Below are positions 35,187 to 44,382 of a stretch of DNA of 64,000 nucleotides, in pieces. Positions within the stretch are counted from its first letter, which is position 1, and each line of letters begins with the position of its first letter. The notes below the pieces were generated by a model. It worked only from the letters and a program-made list of their open reading frames with translations. It did not search any database and was not told where the DNA came from. Origin of the DNA: Bact-08 sp964533215 (GTDB taxonomy: Bacteria; Bacteroidota; Bacteroidia; Bacteroidales; UBA932). The DNA is taken from contig CAZHLJ010000003.1 in the NCBI GenBank assembly GCA_964533215.1, positions 1 through 64,000 of the forward strand. Direction: 5' to 3'. The position numbers and the translations under genes are program-made.

Positions 35187-35915
35187 ATGAAATATGCTTT
35201 AGTTACAGGCGGCGGTAGAGGAATCGGACAGGCAGTCTCTTTTAAGCTTGCATCGATGGGCTATTCCGTTATTGTGAACTATTGCAGCAATATGGAAGCA
35301 GCCCTCCATACAGTGGATGTCATTGTCTCAAATGGAGGAGAAGCAGCTTTATTGAAATTTGACGTATCTAAGAGAGATGAGGTTGACATGGCTCTGAGTA
35401 ACTGGAAAGAACTTCATCCAACAGAACATATTGAGGTGCTTGTAAATAATGCAGGGGTCAGGGATGATAATTTGCTTCTATGGATGGAGCCGGAAAGCTG
35501 GCATAAGGTCATAGGAGTCTCGCTTCATGGTATGTACAATGTAACCCAGCCACTGCTCAAGGATATGCTTGTGAAGAAATTTGGCAGGATTATCAATATA
35601 GTTTCACTTTCTGGTATCAAAGGCTTGCCAGGGCAGACCAACTATTCTGCAGCTAAAGGAGGTATGATAGCGGCGACTAAGGCTTTGGCGCAGGAGGTTG
35701 CTAAAAAAGGGGTAACGGTAAATGCTGTAGCTCCTGGTTTTATTAAAAGTGATATGACTCAAGGGTTGGATGAGGATATGCTTAAGAAGCAAATACCGAT
35801 GGAAAGGTTCGGTCGTCCGGAAGAGGTGGCGGAGCTGGTTGGATTCCTTGCTTCACCAGGCTCTTCGTACATCACTGGTGAAGTTATTTCAATAAACGGA
35901 GGTATATATACATAA
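35187..35915 (+). CDS. 3-oxoacyl-ACP reductase, FabG-like SDR
   Basis: This 242-residue short-chain dehydrogenase reduces 3-oxoacyl-ACP with NADPH. The nucleotide-binding TGGGRGIG is at the N-terminus, followed by NNAG (about residue 90). The catalytic S-Y-K set appears in IVSLSGIKGLPGQTNYSAAKGG (Tyr near 153, Lys at 157). The C-terminus GSSYITGEVISINGG is typical of FabG. It starts 1 nt after the ammonia-lyase stop. As the only ketoreductase in the cluster it should serve every extension cycle of the polyene. Confidence 0.92.
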   Translation: MKYALVTGGGRGIGQAVSFKLASMGYSVIVNYCSNMEAALHTVDVIVSNGGEAALLKFDVSKRDEVDMALSNWKELHPTEHIEVLVNNAGVRDDNLLLWMEPESWHKVIGVSLHGMYNVTQPLLKDMLVKKFGRIINIVSLSGIKGLPGQTNYSAAKGGMIAATKALAQEVAKKGVTVNAVAPGFIKSDMTQGLDEDMLKKQIPMERFGRPEEVAELVGFLASPGSSYITGEVISINGGIYT

Positions 35916-35919
35916 ATAG

Positions 35920-37137
35920 ATGAACAGAGTTGTTATTACAGGAATGGGTATTTACTCTTGTATCGGACAAAGTCTGGATGAGGTAAGAGATTCACTTAAA
36001 AATGGTAAATCCGGTGTAGGTATAGACCCTAAGAGAGAAGAGATGGGTTTCAGGTCATTTCTTACCGGTATTCTGCCCGAACCTAACCTCAGCCATTTAT
36101 TGGATAGACGTAAAAGAATATCAATGTCTCAGGAGGCGGGCTATGCATATATGGCTACTGTGGAGGCTCTAAGAAATGCATCCATAGATAATGATTTTCT
36201 GACTTCACGTGAGGTCGGCATTTTATATGGAAACGATAGCAGTGCTCAGGCAGTCATTGATGGTGTAGATCTTATAAGAGAGAAGAAAAATACTACTTTG
36301 GTTGGTTCAGGTTCAGTTTTTCAGTCTATGAACTCAACTGTCTCAATGAATCTTTCTGTCATATTCAAACTTAAGGGAATCAACCTTACAATTGCCGGTG
36401 CCTGCGCAAGTGGCTCTCACGCTATTGGTATGGGTTTCCTTATGATTCAGTCTGGCTTGCAGGATTGCATTATATGTGGAGGAGCTCAAGAGGTTAACCC
36501 TTATGCTGTAAGTAGTTTCGATGGACTTAATGCCTTTTCTTCAAGAAATGACTCTCCAGAAGAGGCCTCAAGACCTTTTGATGCAGACAGGGATGGACTG
36601 GTACCAAGTGGGGGAGCGGCTACACTGATTCTTGAAAGCTATGAATCGGCAGTGAAGAGAGGAGCAAATATTCTTGCAGAGGTCAAGTCTTATGGGTTTT
36701 CTTCCAATGGAGACCATATATCGGTGCCAAATGTTGACGGTCCCAAAAGGTCTATTCTGATGGCCATACAGAACTCAGGTCTCTCTATTGATGAGATACA
36801 GTATGTGAATGCACACGCAACTTCGACGCCTGTAGGGGATTTTAATGAAGCTATGGCTATCAGTGAAGTCTTCGGCCGGCATAAACCATACGTAGGATCT
36901 ACAAAGAGTATGACCGGACACGAAATGTGGATGGCCGGGGCCAGTGAGGTAATATACTCCATGCTTATGATGCAGGACTCATTCATTGCACCTACTATAA
37001 ATTTTCATAAACCTGACGAAGCATCGGCCAAGTTGAATATTTCAAACAAATGTGTAAATTTCGCCTTTGATACGTTTTTGTCTAATTCGTTTGGGTTCGG
37101 AGGAACGAATTCGACCCTGATCATTAAAAAAGTATAA
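35920..37137 (+). CDS. Beta-ketoacyl-ACP synthase (KAS I/II type), first copy
   Basis: This 405-residue ketosynthase has a complete Cys-His-His triad: nucleophile Cys162 in IAGACASGSHA, His in YVNAHATSTPVGD (about 293) and His in SKSMTGHEMWMAGASE (about 329). It ends in the family motif NSFGFGGTNSTLIIKKV. It condenses an acyl group with malonyl-ACP. It lies between the ketoreductase and ACP genes, so this trio may form the core elongation set. Related ketosynthases at 40508 and 42240 are clearly distinct in sequence, so the copies probably differ in substrate. Confidence 0.92.
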   Translation: MNRVVITGMGIYSCIGQSLDEVRDSLKNGKSGVGIDPKREEMGFRSFLTGILPEPNLSHLLDRRKRISMSQEAGYAYMATVEALRNASIDNDFLTSREVGILYGNDSSAQAVIDGVDLIREKKNTTLVGSGSVFQSMNSTVSMNLSVIFKLKGINLTIAGACASGSHAIGMGFLMIQSGLQDCIICGGAQEVNPYAVSSFDGLNAFSSRNDSPEEASRPFDADRDGLVPSGGAATLILESYESAVKRGANILAEVKSYGFSSNGDHISVPNVDGPKRSILMAIQNSGLSIDEIQYVNAHATSTPVGDFNEAMAISEVFGRHKPYVGSTKSMTGHEMWMAGASEVIYSMLMMQDSFIAPTINFHKPDEASAKLNISNKCVNFAFDTFLSNSFGFGGTNSTLIIKKV

Positions 37138-37138
37138 T

Positions 37139-37390
37139 ATGATTGACAGTAAATTGATAGAAAAAATAAACACCATACTTGCAGAAGAATTTGAAGTTGA
37201 TAAAGAGATTATCAAGCCTGAGGCTCTTTTAATGGAGACTCTTGATCTGGATAGTCTGGATCTGGTAGATATGGTTGTTTTGATTGAGCATAATTTTGGT
37301 TTTACTGTAAAGGCAAAAGATTTTGTCGGGATAAAGACCTTTGAGGACTTTTATCACTTCATTAATTCCAGAATGAATGTCACCGAATGA
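37139..37390 (+). CDS. Acyl carrier protein, first copy
   Basis: This 83-residue acidic carrier has the phosphopantetheine serine in LDLDSLDLVDMVVLIE (Ser near residue 38). The usual four-helix pattern is seen. It starts 1 nt after the ketosynthase stop and overlaps the next gene by 14 nt. It is expected to carry the growing aryl polyene. No phosphopantetheinyl transferase gene is visible in the window, so the holo form must be made by an enzyme encoded elsewhere. Confidence 0.93.
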   Translation: MIDSKLIEKINTILAEEFEVDKEIIKPEALLMETLDLDSLDLVDMVVLIEHNFGFTVKAKDFVGIKTFEDFYHFINSRMNVTE

Positions 37391-38285
37391 TTCCAATAAA
37401 CGCTGGACCGGAAAGTCGAGAGGTGGCAGATTAGGATATCTCTCTTTTGTATTCCTTATAAAAAATATAGGTGTCGATGCGGCATACATACTGCTATCTC
37501 TGGTGGCGGTATATTTTATTCCTTTTGCACCTAAGGCAACTTCTGCCATATGGAAATATTCAAGAAGGATTCTAAAAAACGGCCGGATTATTTCGGCACT
37601 TTTTGTTTATAGAAACTTTCTCAACCTTGGCCAAGCTTTGATTGATAAGGTCGCTGTCAGTGCCGGCAGGTATAGGGATTACTCTTTTGAGTTTTCAGAA
37701 CCTGAAGAGGTGAAGCAAATATTGAACAGCGACAAAGGTGTAGTGATTATTGGTGCACATTTTGGCAACTGGGAAGTTGGAGCGCCGTTTTTTGACAAGT
37801 ACAATAAGAAAATGAGGGTAGTGATGATGGATAAGGAGTATCAAAATATAAAGAAAGTGCTCGAGGCTCAGAAAGTGGAGGATAAGTTCAAGGTGATAAC
37901 CATTCAGGAGGGAACGTTCTCCTATTTGTTTGAAATAAGGGATGCCTTGGCCCGTGGGGAGTATATTGCGATACAGGGAGACAGGCTGAGCAAAAGCGAG
38001 AAGCATTCAGACCTTATGTTTATGGGCAGGGAGGCATCATTTCCTTTGGGACCATTTGTGCTTGCATCCAGATTAAACTCCCCTGTAGTATTCTATTTTG
38101 CTGTAAGGACTGGACATAAAAAATATCGGTTCGATTTTACCTTGTCAAAATCCAGTATGACAGGAGGGACAAGGCAATGTGAGGTGTTGCTTCTGAATGA
38201 GTATGTGAAGAGTCTGGAGGAAGCTGTTTCTGAATTTCCGGAGCAATGGTTTAACTATTATGATTTTTGGAACTATGAGCGATAA
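37377..38285 (+). CDS. LpxL/HtrB-type lysophospholipid acyltransferase
   Basis: This 302-residue membrane-associated acyltransferase resembles lipid A late acyltransferases. The catalytic HX4-type motif is AHFGNWEVGAPFF (His near 122), and the later IAIQGDRLSKSE and PLGPFVLASRLNSPVVF match conserved blocks of the family. An N-terminal hydrophobic segment (about residues 20-45) would anchor it. In aryl polyene clusters such enzymes are thought to attach the polyene acyl chain to a lipid or to the second half of the product. It is one of four candidate acyl-transfer proteins here. Overlaps with both neighbours indicate coupling. Confidence 0.82.
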   Translation: MSPNDSNKRWTGKSRGGRLGYLSFVFLIKNIGVDAAYILLSLVAVYFIPFAPKATSAIWKYSRRILKNGRIISALFVYRNFLNLGQALIDKVAVSAGRYRDYSFEFSEPEEVKQILNSDKGVVIIGAHFGNWEVGAPFFDKYNKKMRVVMMDKEYQNIKKVLEAQKVEDKFKVITIQEGTFSYLFEIRDALARGEYIAIQGDRLSKSEKHSDLMFMGREASFPLGPFVLASRLNSPVVFYFAVRTGHKKYRFDFTLSKSSMTGGTRQCEVLLLNEYVKSLEEAVSEFPEQWFNYYDFWNYER

Positions 38286-39639
38286 AAGATTACTACTTGT
38301 CTCTGCAAACCGTTTATCTGACCCTTATCCTGTTTATCCAATAGGGGTTTCCTATCTGCAGACCTATCTGGGCAGGTATCTGCCGGAGCTGCAGATTGAT
38401 CTTTTTGATATTAACCTTGATACAGTTGCCTCTCTTGCTGATATCCTCAGAAGAGACAAGCCGGATTATATAGGTGTTTCACTAAGAAACATAGATGGGG
38501 CAAACTCTTTGGATAGGACAAGTTTTATTCCAGGCTATAAGGAGATAATAGACACCATAAGAGCTAATTCAGACGGAGTTGTGATTATCGGTGGTGCGGG
38601 TTTCTCGATATTTCCATCGGAGCTTCTCTCTATTCTAAAACCTGACTACGGAATAATAGGAGAGGGTGAGGAGAGTTTAAGAGAACTTCTATCAAAGCTG
38701 ATTGCTTCAGAAGATGTCTCGTCGATTGAGGGTCTTGTCTGGTTCAAGGATGAAAATATAGTTGTCAATCCGCACAAAAAATATCTTAAGTCATTGGAGC
38801 TTAGTTTTAATGAAAACCTCTCAGACTTCTACTGGGAGAAAAGCGGAATGCTTAACATCCAGACTAAAAGAGGCTGCTGCTACAATTGTATATACTGTTC
38901 CTATCCTTTAATTGATGGCCGGCAGGTGAGGACTCTGGACACAGACCTGATCGTAGGTACATTGGAAAGACTCTATAAAGAGAAAGGTATAGATTATGTC
39001 TTTTTTACAGATTCTGTATTCAACATTCACAACAGTTATAATATAGAGCTTGCAGAAAAATTGATAAAGAGCGGGATAAAGGTTAACTGGGGGGCATACT
39101 TCTCTCCGCACAACCTTACCGACGACCTTCTGGAACTATTTAAACGCTCTGGGTTAAAGCATATCGAGTTTGGAACAGAGTCTTTGTGTACAAGTCAGAT
39201 GCATAGGTATGGTAAGAATTTCTCTTTTGAGGATGTAATTCTAAACTCCGAAAGATGCTTGAAACATAATATCTATTATGCCCATTTTTTAATACTAGGT
39301 GGTATAGGGGAGACAAAAGAGACTCTCAGGGAGACGATGGTAAACGCAGGGAAAATTCGATTTTCAGTTTTTTTCCCCTATATTGGAATGAGAATTTATC
39401 CTGGAACGCCTCTGCATAAGATTGCTGTCAATGAAGGATTGATTTCTGCTGATAACTCTCTTCTGGAACCAACATATTACCTTGCAGAAGGGTTTGATTA
39501 TAAGGAGTGTAAACAATGGGCTCTTGAAACAGGAAAAAGCTGGGTCTTTCCGGACGATCCTTTGTCGGATCAGATGGAAGATATGAGAATAAGAAGAAAA
39601 AAGAAAGGTTTGATATGGGAGTATTTGAGAAAGCCATAA
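38275..39639 (+). CDS. B12-binding radical SAM protein
   Basis: This 454-residue enzyme has an N-terminal cobalamin-binding-like Rossmann domain (YPIGVSYLQTYL, then DYIGVSLRNIDG and VVIIGGAGFSIFPSELL). A radical SAM core follows with CCYNCIYC (C-x3-C-x2-C) near residue 200, and a C-terminal extension of about 170 residues. The layout is that of B12-dependent radical SAM enzymes, many of which methylate unactivated carbons. It recurs in flexirubin-like clusters but its reaction is unknown; ring or chain C-methylation is an inference. The ATG at 38275 overlaps the acyltransferase stop by 11 nt. Confidence 0.8.
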   Translation: MSDKRLLLVSANRLSDPYPVYPIGVSYLQTYLGRYLPELQIDLFDINLDTVASLADILRRDKPDYIGVSLRNIDGANSLDRTSFIPGYKEIIDTIRANSDGVVIIGGAGFSIFPSELLSILKPDYGIIGEGEESLRELLSKLIASEDVSSIEGLVWFKDENIVVNPHKKYLKSLELSFNENLSDFYWEKSGMLNIQTKRGCCYNCIYCSYPLIDGRQVRTLDTDLIVGTLERLYKEKGIDYVFFTDSVFNIHNSYNIELAEKLIKSGIKVNWGAYFSPHNLTDDLLELFKRSGLKHIEFGTESLCTSQMHRYGKNFSFEDVILNSERCLKHNIYYAHFLILGGIGETKETLRETMVNAGKIRFSVFFPYIGMRIYPGTPLHKIAVNEGLISADNSLLEPTYYLAEGFDYKECKQWALETGKSWVFPDDPLSDQMEDMRIRRKKKGLIWEYLRKP

Positions 39640-40070
39640 TTCAGGGGGAGGATATATTTGCTTATATTCCTCAGAGACCTCCAATGGTTATGGTAGACAG
39701 CTACTATGGTAAGGATGGGGATTCGGCACATACGGGGCTGACTATAGAAGGAAACTCTCTGTTTTGTGATGGTGGAGTTTTTCAGGAGACCGGGATTATT
39801 GAACATATAGCCCAGTCAGCGGCTGTCTCTGTGGGAGTAGAGTATGTAGAGAGAGGAGAGAGGGTTCCGGTAGGGTTTATTGGTGCTGTAAGCAAGTTGA
39901 AAGTCAACAGACTGCCGCTTGAAGGTGAGATTCTTCATACCACTACAAAGTTGATCCAGAATTATATGGAGGTCTCTTTAGTCTTTTCTGAGGTTAAAGT
40001 GGGTGAGGAGTTGGTGGCTTCAGGAGAACTGAAGATATTTCTGGACATTGCAAATATTGATAACAAATAG
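39615..40070 (+). CDS. Hotdog-fold 3-hydroxyacyl-ACP dehydratase, FabZ/ApeP-like
   Basis: This 151-residue single hotdog domain has the typical dehydratase opening AYIPQRPPMVMVD (compare the H/Q-R-P-P-M pattern of the family). The helix segment is GGVFQETGIIEHIAQSAAVSVG, whose Glu and His fit an active site. It would dehydrate 3-hydroxyacyl-ACP to the trans-2-enoyl form. Together with the second dehydratase at 46219 and the absence of an enoyl reductase, this explains a conjugated polyene. It overlaps the radical SAM gene by 25 nt. Confidence 0.78.
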   Translation: MGVFEKAIIQGEDIFAYIPQRPPMVMVDSYYGKDGDSAHTGLTIEGNSLFCDGGVFQETGIIEHIAQSAAVSVGVEYVERGERVPVGFIGAVSKLKVNRLPLEGEILHTTTKLIQNYMEVSLVFSEVKVGEELVASGELKIFLDIANIDNK

Positions 40071-40073
40071 TTT

Positions 40074-40526
40074 ATGCGTAAAAAACCGGGTTTGGAAAAT
40101 AGGTTGACACTGGTTCATAAAAACAGGGTAAGGGTCAGATTCAACGAGGTAGATTCCATGAAGATTGTATGGCATGGTGAGTATGTCAAGTATTTTGAAG
40201 ATGGCAGGGAGTCTTTTGGTAATCACTTTACCGGCATAGGATATCTTGATATTTATAATTCAGGGTATACTGCTCCGGTTGTGGATCTACACGTTTCATA
40301 CAAACTTCCTTTGATTTACGGGGATACGGCCATTGTGGAGACTAAGTATATCTACACTCCGGCTGCTAAAATTCATTTTGAATATAATATTTATAGAGAG
40401 TCTGATGGAGAGTTGGCAGCTTCAGGTTATTCCATACAAGTTTTCCTGGATCCTGATGGGGCATTGGAGTGGAACAATCCTGAGTTTTTCTTAAATTGGC
40501 AGAGAAAATGGAAACTGACAGAATAG
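40074..40526 (+). CDS. Acyl-CoA/acyl-ACP thioesterase, 4HBT (YbgC-like) family
   Basis: This 150-residue hotdog thioesterase carries the 4HBT/YbgC signature RVRFNEVDSMKIVWHGEYVKYFEDGRESF near residue 20. The catalytic Asp is in the EVDSM turn. It would release or edit the acyl chain on ACP, as proposed for thioesterases of aryl polyene clusters. It starts 3 nt after the dehydratase stop and overlaps the downstream ketosynthase gene by 19 nt. Confidence 0.85.
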   Translation: MRKKPGLENRLTLVHKNRVRVRFNEVDSMKIVWHGEYVKYFEDGRESFGNHFTGIGYLDIYNSGYTAPVVDLHVSYKLPLIYGDTAIVETKYIYTPAAKIHFEYNIYRESDGELAASGYSIQVFLDPDGALEWNNPEFFLNWQRKWKLTE

Positions 40527-42247
40527 ATAGGAAAACAGTATATGTTGCTGGGGATGCAATTTACAGCCCTCTTGGCCATACTACCCAACAGAATATGGAT
40601 TCTATCCGGCAGTACCGTTCAGGTGTGGCAGAAATATCGGATGAGTCTCTTTTCTACCAGCCTTTTTTAGGTTCTAGAATCTCGGATGATGACTTTGATG
40701 GCACTCTTTCTATCAGTGACAATGAAAACTATACAATTCTTGAAAAGAGAATAATATTTTCTATAAAGGAGGCTGTTGCCAATTCAAATATTCCGGATAC
40801 AAATGAATTCTTTGCGGAATCGCTGCTTCTACTCTCTACAACAAAGGGGAACATTGATCATCTCTCGGTGGATGAAACTGACTCGGATAAATCTGTTTTT
40901 CTTTATGAAATGGCGGCAAGGGTTTCCGCTTATTTTGGGATCAAAGGAGTGCCTTTGGTAATATCAAATGCTTGTATATCAGGAGTAAACTCTATAATAA
41001 CAGCATCCAGACTCATAGAAAAAGGATTGTACAAACATATGGTTATTGTTGGTGCAGATCTTCTCTCCCGTTTTGTTGTTACAGGTTTTCAAGCCTTTCA
41101 CTCTGTAAGTTCCGGAATATGTCTTCCATATGATGTACGAAGGGATGGGCTTAGTTTGGGAGAAGCAGTTGGGGTTCTCATTCTTACATCACAGAGGGAT
41201 ATATCTAAGGATAAAGATCCTGTTGTGATTGAGGGTGGAGCTGTCAGCAACGATGCAAATCACCTCTCGGCTCCATCCAGGACAGGAGATGGCCTGGGCA
41301 ATGCTATTCTTGAGTCTATGAGAAAAACCGGTATTAAATCTTCCGATATTGACTTCATAAATGCGCATGGAACAGCGACTGTCTATAATGATGAGATGGA
41401 GTCTAAAGCTTTTCATTGGGCTGGTATTCAAGAATCTCCGGTGCAAAGTCTTAAACCATATTGGGGCCATACACTCGGAGCCTCGGGTGTTATTGAAAGT
41501 ATAGCCTGCTTCTGGCAGTTGAAAAATGGAATTCTATTGGCAACCAAGGGCTTCAAGGAGCTTGGGGTGCCTATGAAGATTAATGTCTGTGATGAACACA
41601 GGCATTGTAATATGAGAAGATGTGTAAAAACGGCTTCCGGTTTTGGCGGGTGTAATGCCGCAGCGATATTTGCTCTGGAATCTTATTCAGGTGTCAAGGA
41701 GAGTGTCGGCGAAAGTGAATGGGATCTGGTGGACTCTTTTAAATTAAATGGAAGTCAGGACTTTCCTACAATCATTAGGGAATATAACAAGATACTTGAC
41801 AACAAGGACCTTAAATTTTTCAAAATGGATGACCTTGCAAAGCTTGGCAGTACAGGAGCATCTATTTTGTTGAAGAGAAATTTATGGGTGGAATCTGTTC
41901 CTGCTGAAAAGAAAGGATTGTTTCTGGCAAATTTCAGCTCTTCAATGGATTCCGATATCAAGCACCAAAGAGCAATAGACGCAGAGGGAGACAAAATGGC
42001 CAGTCCGGCAGTGTTCGTCTATACTCTACCTAACATTGTACTTGGGGAGATATCCATCAAGAACAAGTTCCAGGGAGAGAATACATTCTTTATTTTTCCT
42101 AAAGAGATGAAGGACTACTCCTCTGAATTTCTGCTGGGTTTTGCAAGGCAGACAAACCTGGAGGTTGTGATAGTTGGTTGGTGCGAACATTGGGGAGAAA
42201 ATTTTGATTTGGACCTGAAACTCTATAAACGTGGTATTTATGAATGA
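40508..42247 (+). CDS. Beta-ketoacyl-ACP synthase with appended degenerate ketosynthase-like domain
   Basis: Residues 1 to about 400 of this 579-residue protein form a ketosynthase with Cys in ISNACISGVNS, His in FINAHGTATVYND and His in YWGHTLGASG, ending in GFGGCNAAAIFALE. A further 170 residues follow that are not part of a normal KAS. This tail (GASILLKRN, then LFLANFSSSMDSD and SPAVFVYTLPNIVLGEISI) resembles the N-terminal half of chain-length-factor or ketosynthase-like proteins (Pfam Ketoacyl-synt_2) and has no catalytic Cys. It may help the enzyme dimerise or set chain length. The ATG at 40508 is preferred over a TTG at 40496. Confidence 0.82.
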   Translation: METDRIDRKTVYVAGDAIYSPLGHTTQQNMDSIRQYRSGVAEISDESLFYQPFLGSRISDDDFDGTLSISDNENYTILEKRIIFSIKEAVANSNIPDTNEFFAESLLLLSTTKGNIDHLSVDETDSDKSVFLYEMAARVSAYFGIKGVPLVISNACISGVNSIITASRLIEKGLYKHMVIVGADLLSRFVVTGFQAFHSVSSGICLPYDVRRDGLSLGEAVGVLILTSQRDISKDKDPVVIEGGAVSNDANHLSAPSRTGDGLGNAILESMRKTGIKSSDIDFINAHGTATVYNDEMESKAFHWAGIQESPVQSLKPYWGHTLGASGVIESIACFWQLKNGILLATKGFKELGVPMKINVCDEHRHCNMRRCVKTASGFGGCNAAAIFALESYSGVKESVGESEWDLVDSFKLNGSQDFPTIIREYNKILDNKDLKFFKMDDLAKLGSTGASILLKRNLWVESVPAEKKGLFLANFSSSMDSDIKHQRAIDAEGDKMASPAVFVYTLPNIVLGEISIKNKFQGENTFFIFPKEMKDYSSEFLLGFARQTNLEVVIVGWCEHWGENFDLDLKLYKRGIYE

Positions 42248-43448
42248 TACTGTTTTAGTAAGCGGAGTCGGGGTAGTTTCTGCACTGGGAATAGGTGTGG
42301 AGAGCCAGATTGCTTGTATGACAAGTAAAAAGAGCGGTCTAGGTAAACTTTCACTCTTTGATACAAGTCACGACCCAACTGTGGGTGAGGTGAAATACTC
42401 CAACAGACAAATTGTTGAGATGCTGGATTTGCCGTCGGACAGGATACACTCCAGGACTACTCTTCTTGGCTTGCTGGCTGCAAAAGAGGCTTTGGCCGAT
42501 TCTGGTTTGGATGACAGAGAAGTTGTCAGAAAAAAAGGATTGAGGATAGGACTCATATCTGCAACTTCGGTTGGTGGAATGGATGTGAGCGAAAACTTCT
42601 ATAAAGTATATAGGGAAGACATTAATAAAGGAAAACTGAGGGAACTTATTGGTCATGATTGTGGAACATCTACTCATAATATTGCAGATTATCTTGGAGT
42701 CAACGATTTTGTCACAACAATCAGTACAGCCTGTTCTTCTGCCAATAATGCCATTATGCTGGCAGCCAGAATGATAAAATATGGAATGCTCGATGTTGCA
42801 ATTGCCGGAGGCACCGATGCCCTATGTCAGTTTACAATCAATGGTTTCTCATCATTGGGGATACTTGACAGAGAGCCTTGCAGACCTTTTGACGAAAGCA
42901 GGGCAGGGCTCAATCTTGGCGAGGGGGCAGGATATATTGTGCTGCAGTCATCTCAATTGAAGACAGGAAATATATATGGCACAATAAGCGGATACGGGAA
43001 TGCCAATGATGCTTTTCACCAGACGGCATCTTCGTCTCACGGGGAGGGAGCCTATCTTGCCATGAGGAAGGCAATTGATATGTGTGGCCTTAAAACCGGC
43101 GAGATAGATTACATAAATGTTCATGGTACGGGAACACCAAATAATGATGCTTCAGAAGGGGCTGCCTTGGTAAGAATCTTTGGAGGGAATCTTCCACCGT
43201 TCAGTTCAACAAAGGGATTCACAGGACATACATTGGGCGCAGCGGGAGGAGTGGAGTCAGTTTTCTCATTGTTGAGCCTACGTTACGGATATGCGTGGCC
43301 TAATCTTAATTTCTCTGTGCCAATAGACGGCTTCGGCTTTGCTCCCGTCACATCCTGCCTAAAGTGTGATGTAAATTCTGTCTTGACAAATTCCTTCGGT
43401 TTCGGAGGTAATTGCACATCGCTTGTATTTAGTTCTCAGAAACAATAA
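42240..43448 (+). CDS. Beta-ketoacyl-ACP synthase (KAS II type), third copy
   Basis: This 402-residue ketosynthase has Cys in TISTACSSANNA (about residue 160), His in INVHGTGTPNND and His in FTGHTLGAAGG, and ends NSFGFGGNCTSLVF. It directly precedes the chain-length-factor-like gene. In characterised aryl polyene systems a ketosynthase and a chain-length factor form a heterodimer, so this is the best partner candidate. The ATG at 42240 overlaps the preceding stop by 8 nt. Confidence 0.92.
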   Translation: MNDTVLVSGVGVVSALGIGVESQIACMTSKKSGLGKLSLFDTSHDPTVGEVKYSNRQIVEMLDLPSDRIHSRTTLLGLLAAKEALADSGLDDREVVRKKGLRIGLISATSVGGMDVSENFYKVYREDINKGKLRELIGHDCGTSTHNIADYLGVNDFVTTISTACSSANNAIMLAARMIKYGMLDVAIAGGTDALCQFTINGFSSLGILDREPCRPFDESRAGLNLGEGAGYIVLQSSQLKTGNIYGTISGYGNANDAFHQTASSSHGEGAYLAMRKAIDMCGLKTGEIDYINVHGTGTPNNDASEGAALVRIFGGNLPPFSSTKGFTGHTLGAAGGVESVFSLLSLRYGYAWPNLNFSVPIDGFGFAPVTSCLKCDVNSVLTNSFGFGGNCTSLVFSSQKQ

Positions 43449-43452
43449 TTAT

Positions 43453-44382
43453 ATGTTGGACAAAAGAATATACATAAATGGAATTGGCGGCATATCTCCC
43501 TCAATGGCTCAAAAGGGTTTTGAGAGTGTTGCTGAACCGGATTACAAGGATTATATACTGGATGCAGGAGTAAGAAGAAGAATGAGCCGTATAATAAGAA
43601 TGGGTGTCACTTCTGCGTTTATGTGCATGAAAGATTCCCATTGTCAATCTTTGGATGGGATAATTACAGGTACAGGATGGGGATGTCTTTCGGACACTGA
43701 GAAATTTTTAAACTCTATATTGGAAAACAGTGAGAGAATGCTTAATCCGACCTCTTTTATTCAGAGTACATCCAACACAGTAGGTGCACAGATAGCTCTG
43801 TTGCTTGGGGAGAAAAATTACAACAACACATTTGTGCATGGAGGGACCTCATTTGAGGCCTCAATGCTTGATGCGACTCTAAAACTACAGGAAGATTCAT
43901 GTGCCAACATTCTCACAGGTGGTCTGGATGAGATGACGCCTACAAAAAAACATCTCCTCGAAAGAATGGGAGTGTGGAGAGAAAACTCCCCCGGAGAGGG
44001 ATCCCATTTTTTCCTTCTAAGCTCTGCTCTTGATAAATTTTCTATTGCAGAGGTGCTTGCAGTCAAGACATTTTCCAGGGATTATGCTGTAGATTCAATT
44101 GATAAGGTAAACGAATTCCTTTTGCCATGGGATATGCAAATAGATCAAATAGATAAGATTTTCTGTGGTGATAAAGGTGTTGAAGCTTTATTTGAAGATA
44201 AAAAAGTAACAGTTGTCGGCTTCAAAGAGCTATGTGGGGAATATCCAACCTCCTCCGCTTTTGCTTTGTGGTTGGCTTGCAGTCAATTGAGGAACGAGGA
44301 TGAGCTGGATAATATATTAATCATTAACAAACATTTAAAGGATCAGTTTTCATACATTCTAATAAGGAGGGCGAAATTATGA
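43453..44382 (+). CDS. Chain-length-factor-like beta-ketoacyl synthase
   Basis: This 309-residue ketosynthase homologue is shorter than a true KAS (about 400). The position of the nucleophile is occupied by VHGGTSFEAS instead of a Cys motif, and the active-site histidines are not recognisable. Conserved structural blocks include LDGIITGTGWGCLSDTE and NPTSFIQSTSNTVGAQIALLLG. These are features of chain-length factors (Ketoacyl-synt_2), which dimerise with an active ketosynthase and set the number of extension cycles. It starts 4 nt after the ketosynthase stop. Confidence 0.8.
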   Translation: MLDKRIYINGIGGISPSMAQKGFESVAEPDYKDYILDAGVRRRMSRIIRMGVTSAFMCMKDSHCQSLDGIITGTGWGCLSDTEKFLNSILENSERMLNPTSFIQSTSNTVGAQIALLLGEKNYNNTFVHGGTSFEASMLDATLKLQEDSCANILTGGLDEMTPTKKHLLERMGVWRENSPGEGSHFFLLSSALDKFSIAEVLAVKTFSRDYAVDSIDKVNEFLLPWDMQIDQIDKIFCGDKGVEALFEDKKVTVVGFKELCGEYPTSSAFALWLACSQLRNEDELDNILIINKHLKDQFSYILIRRAKL

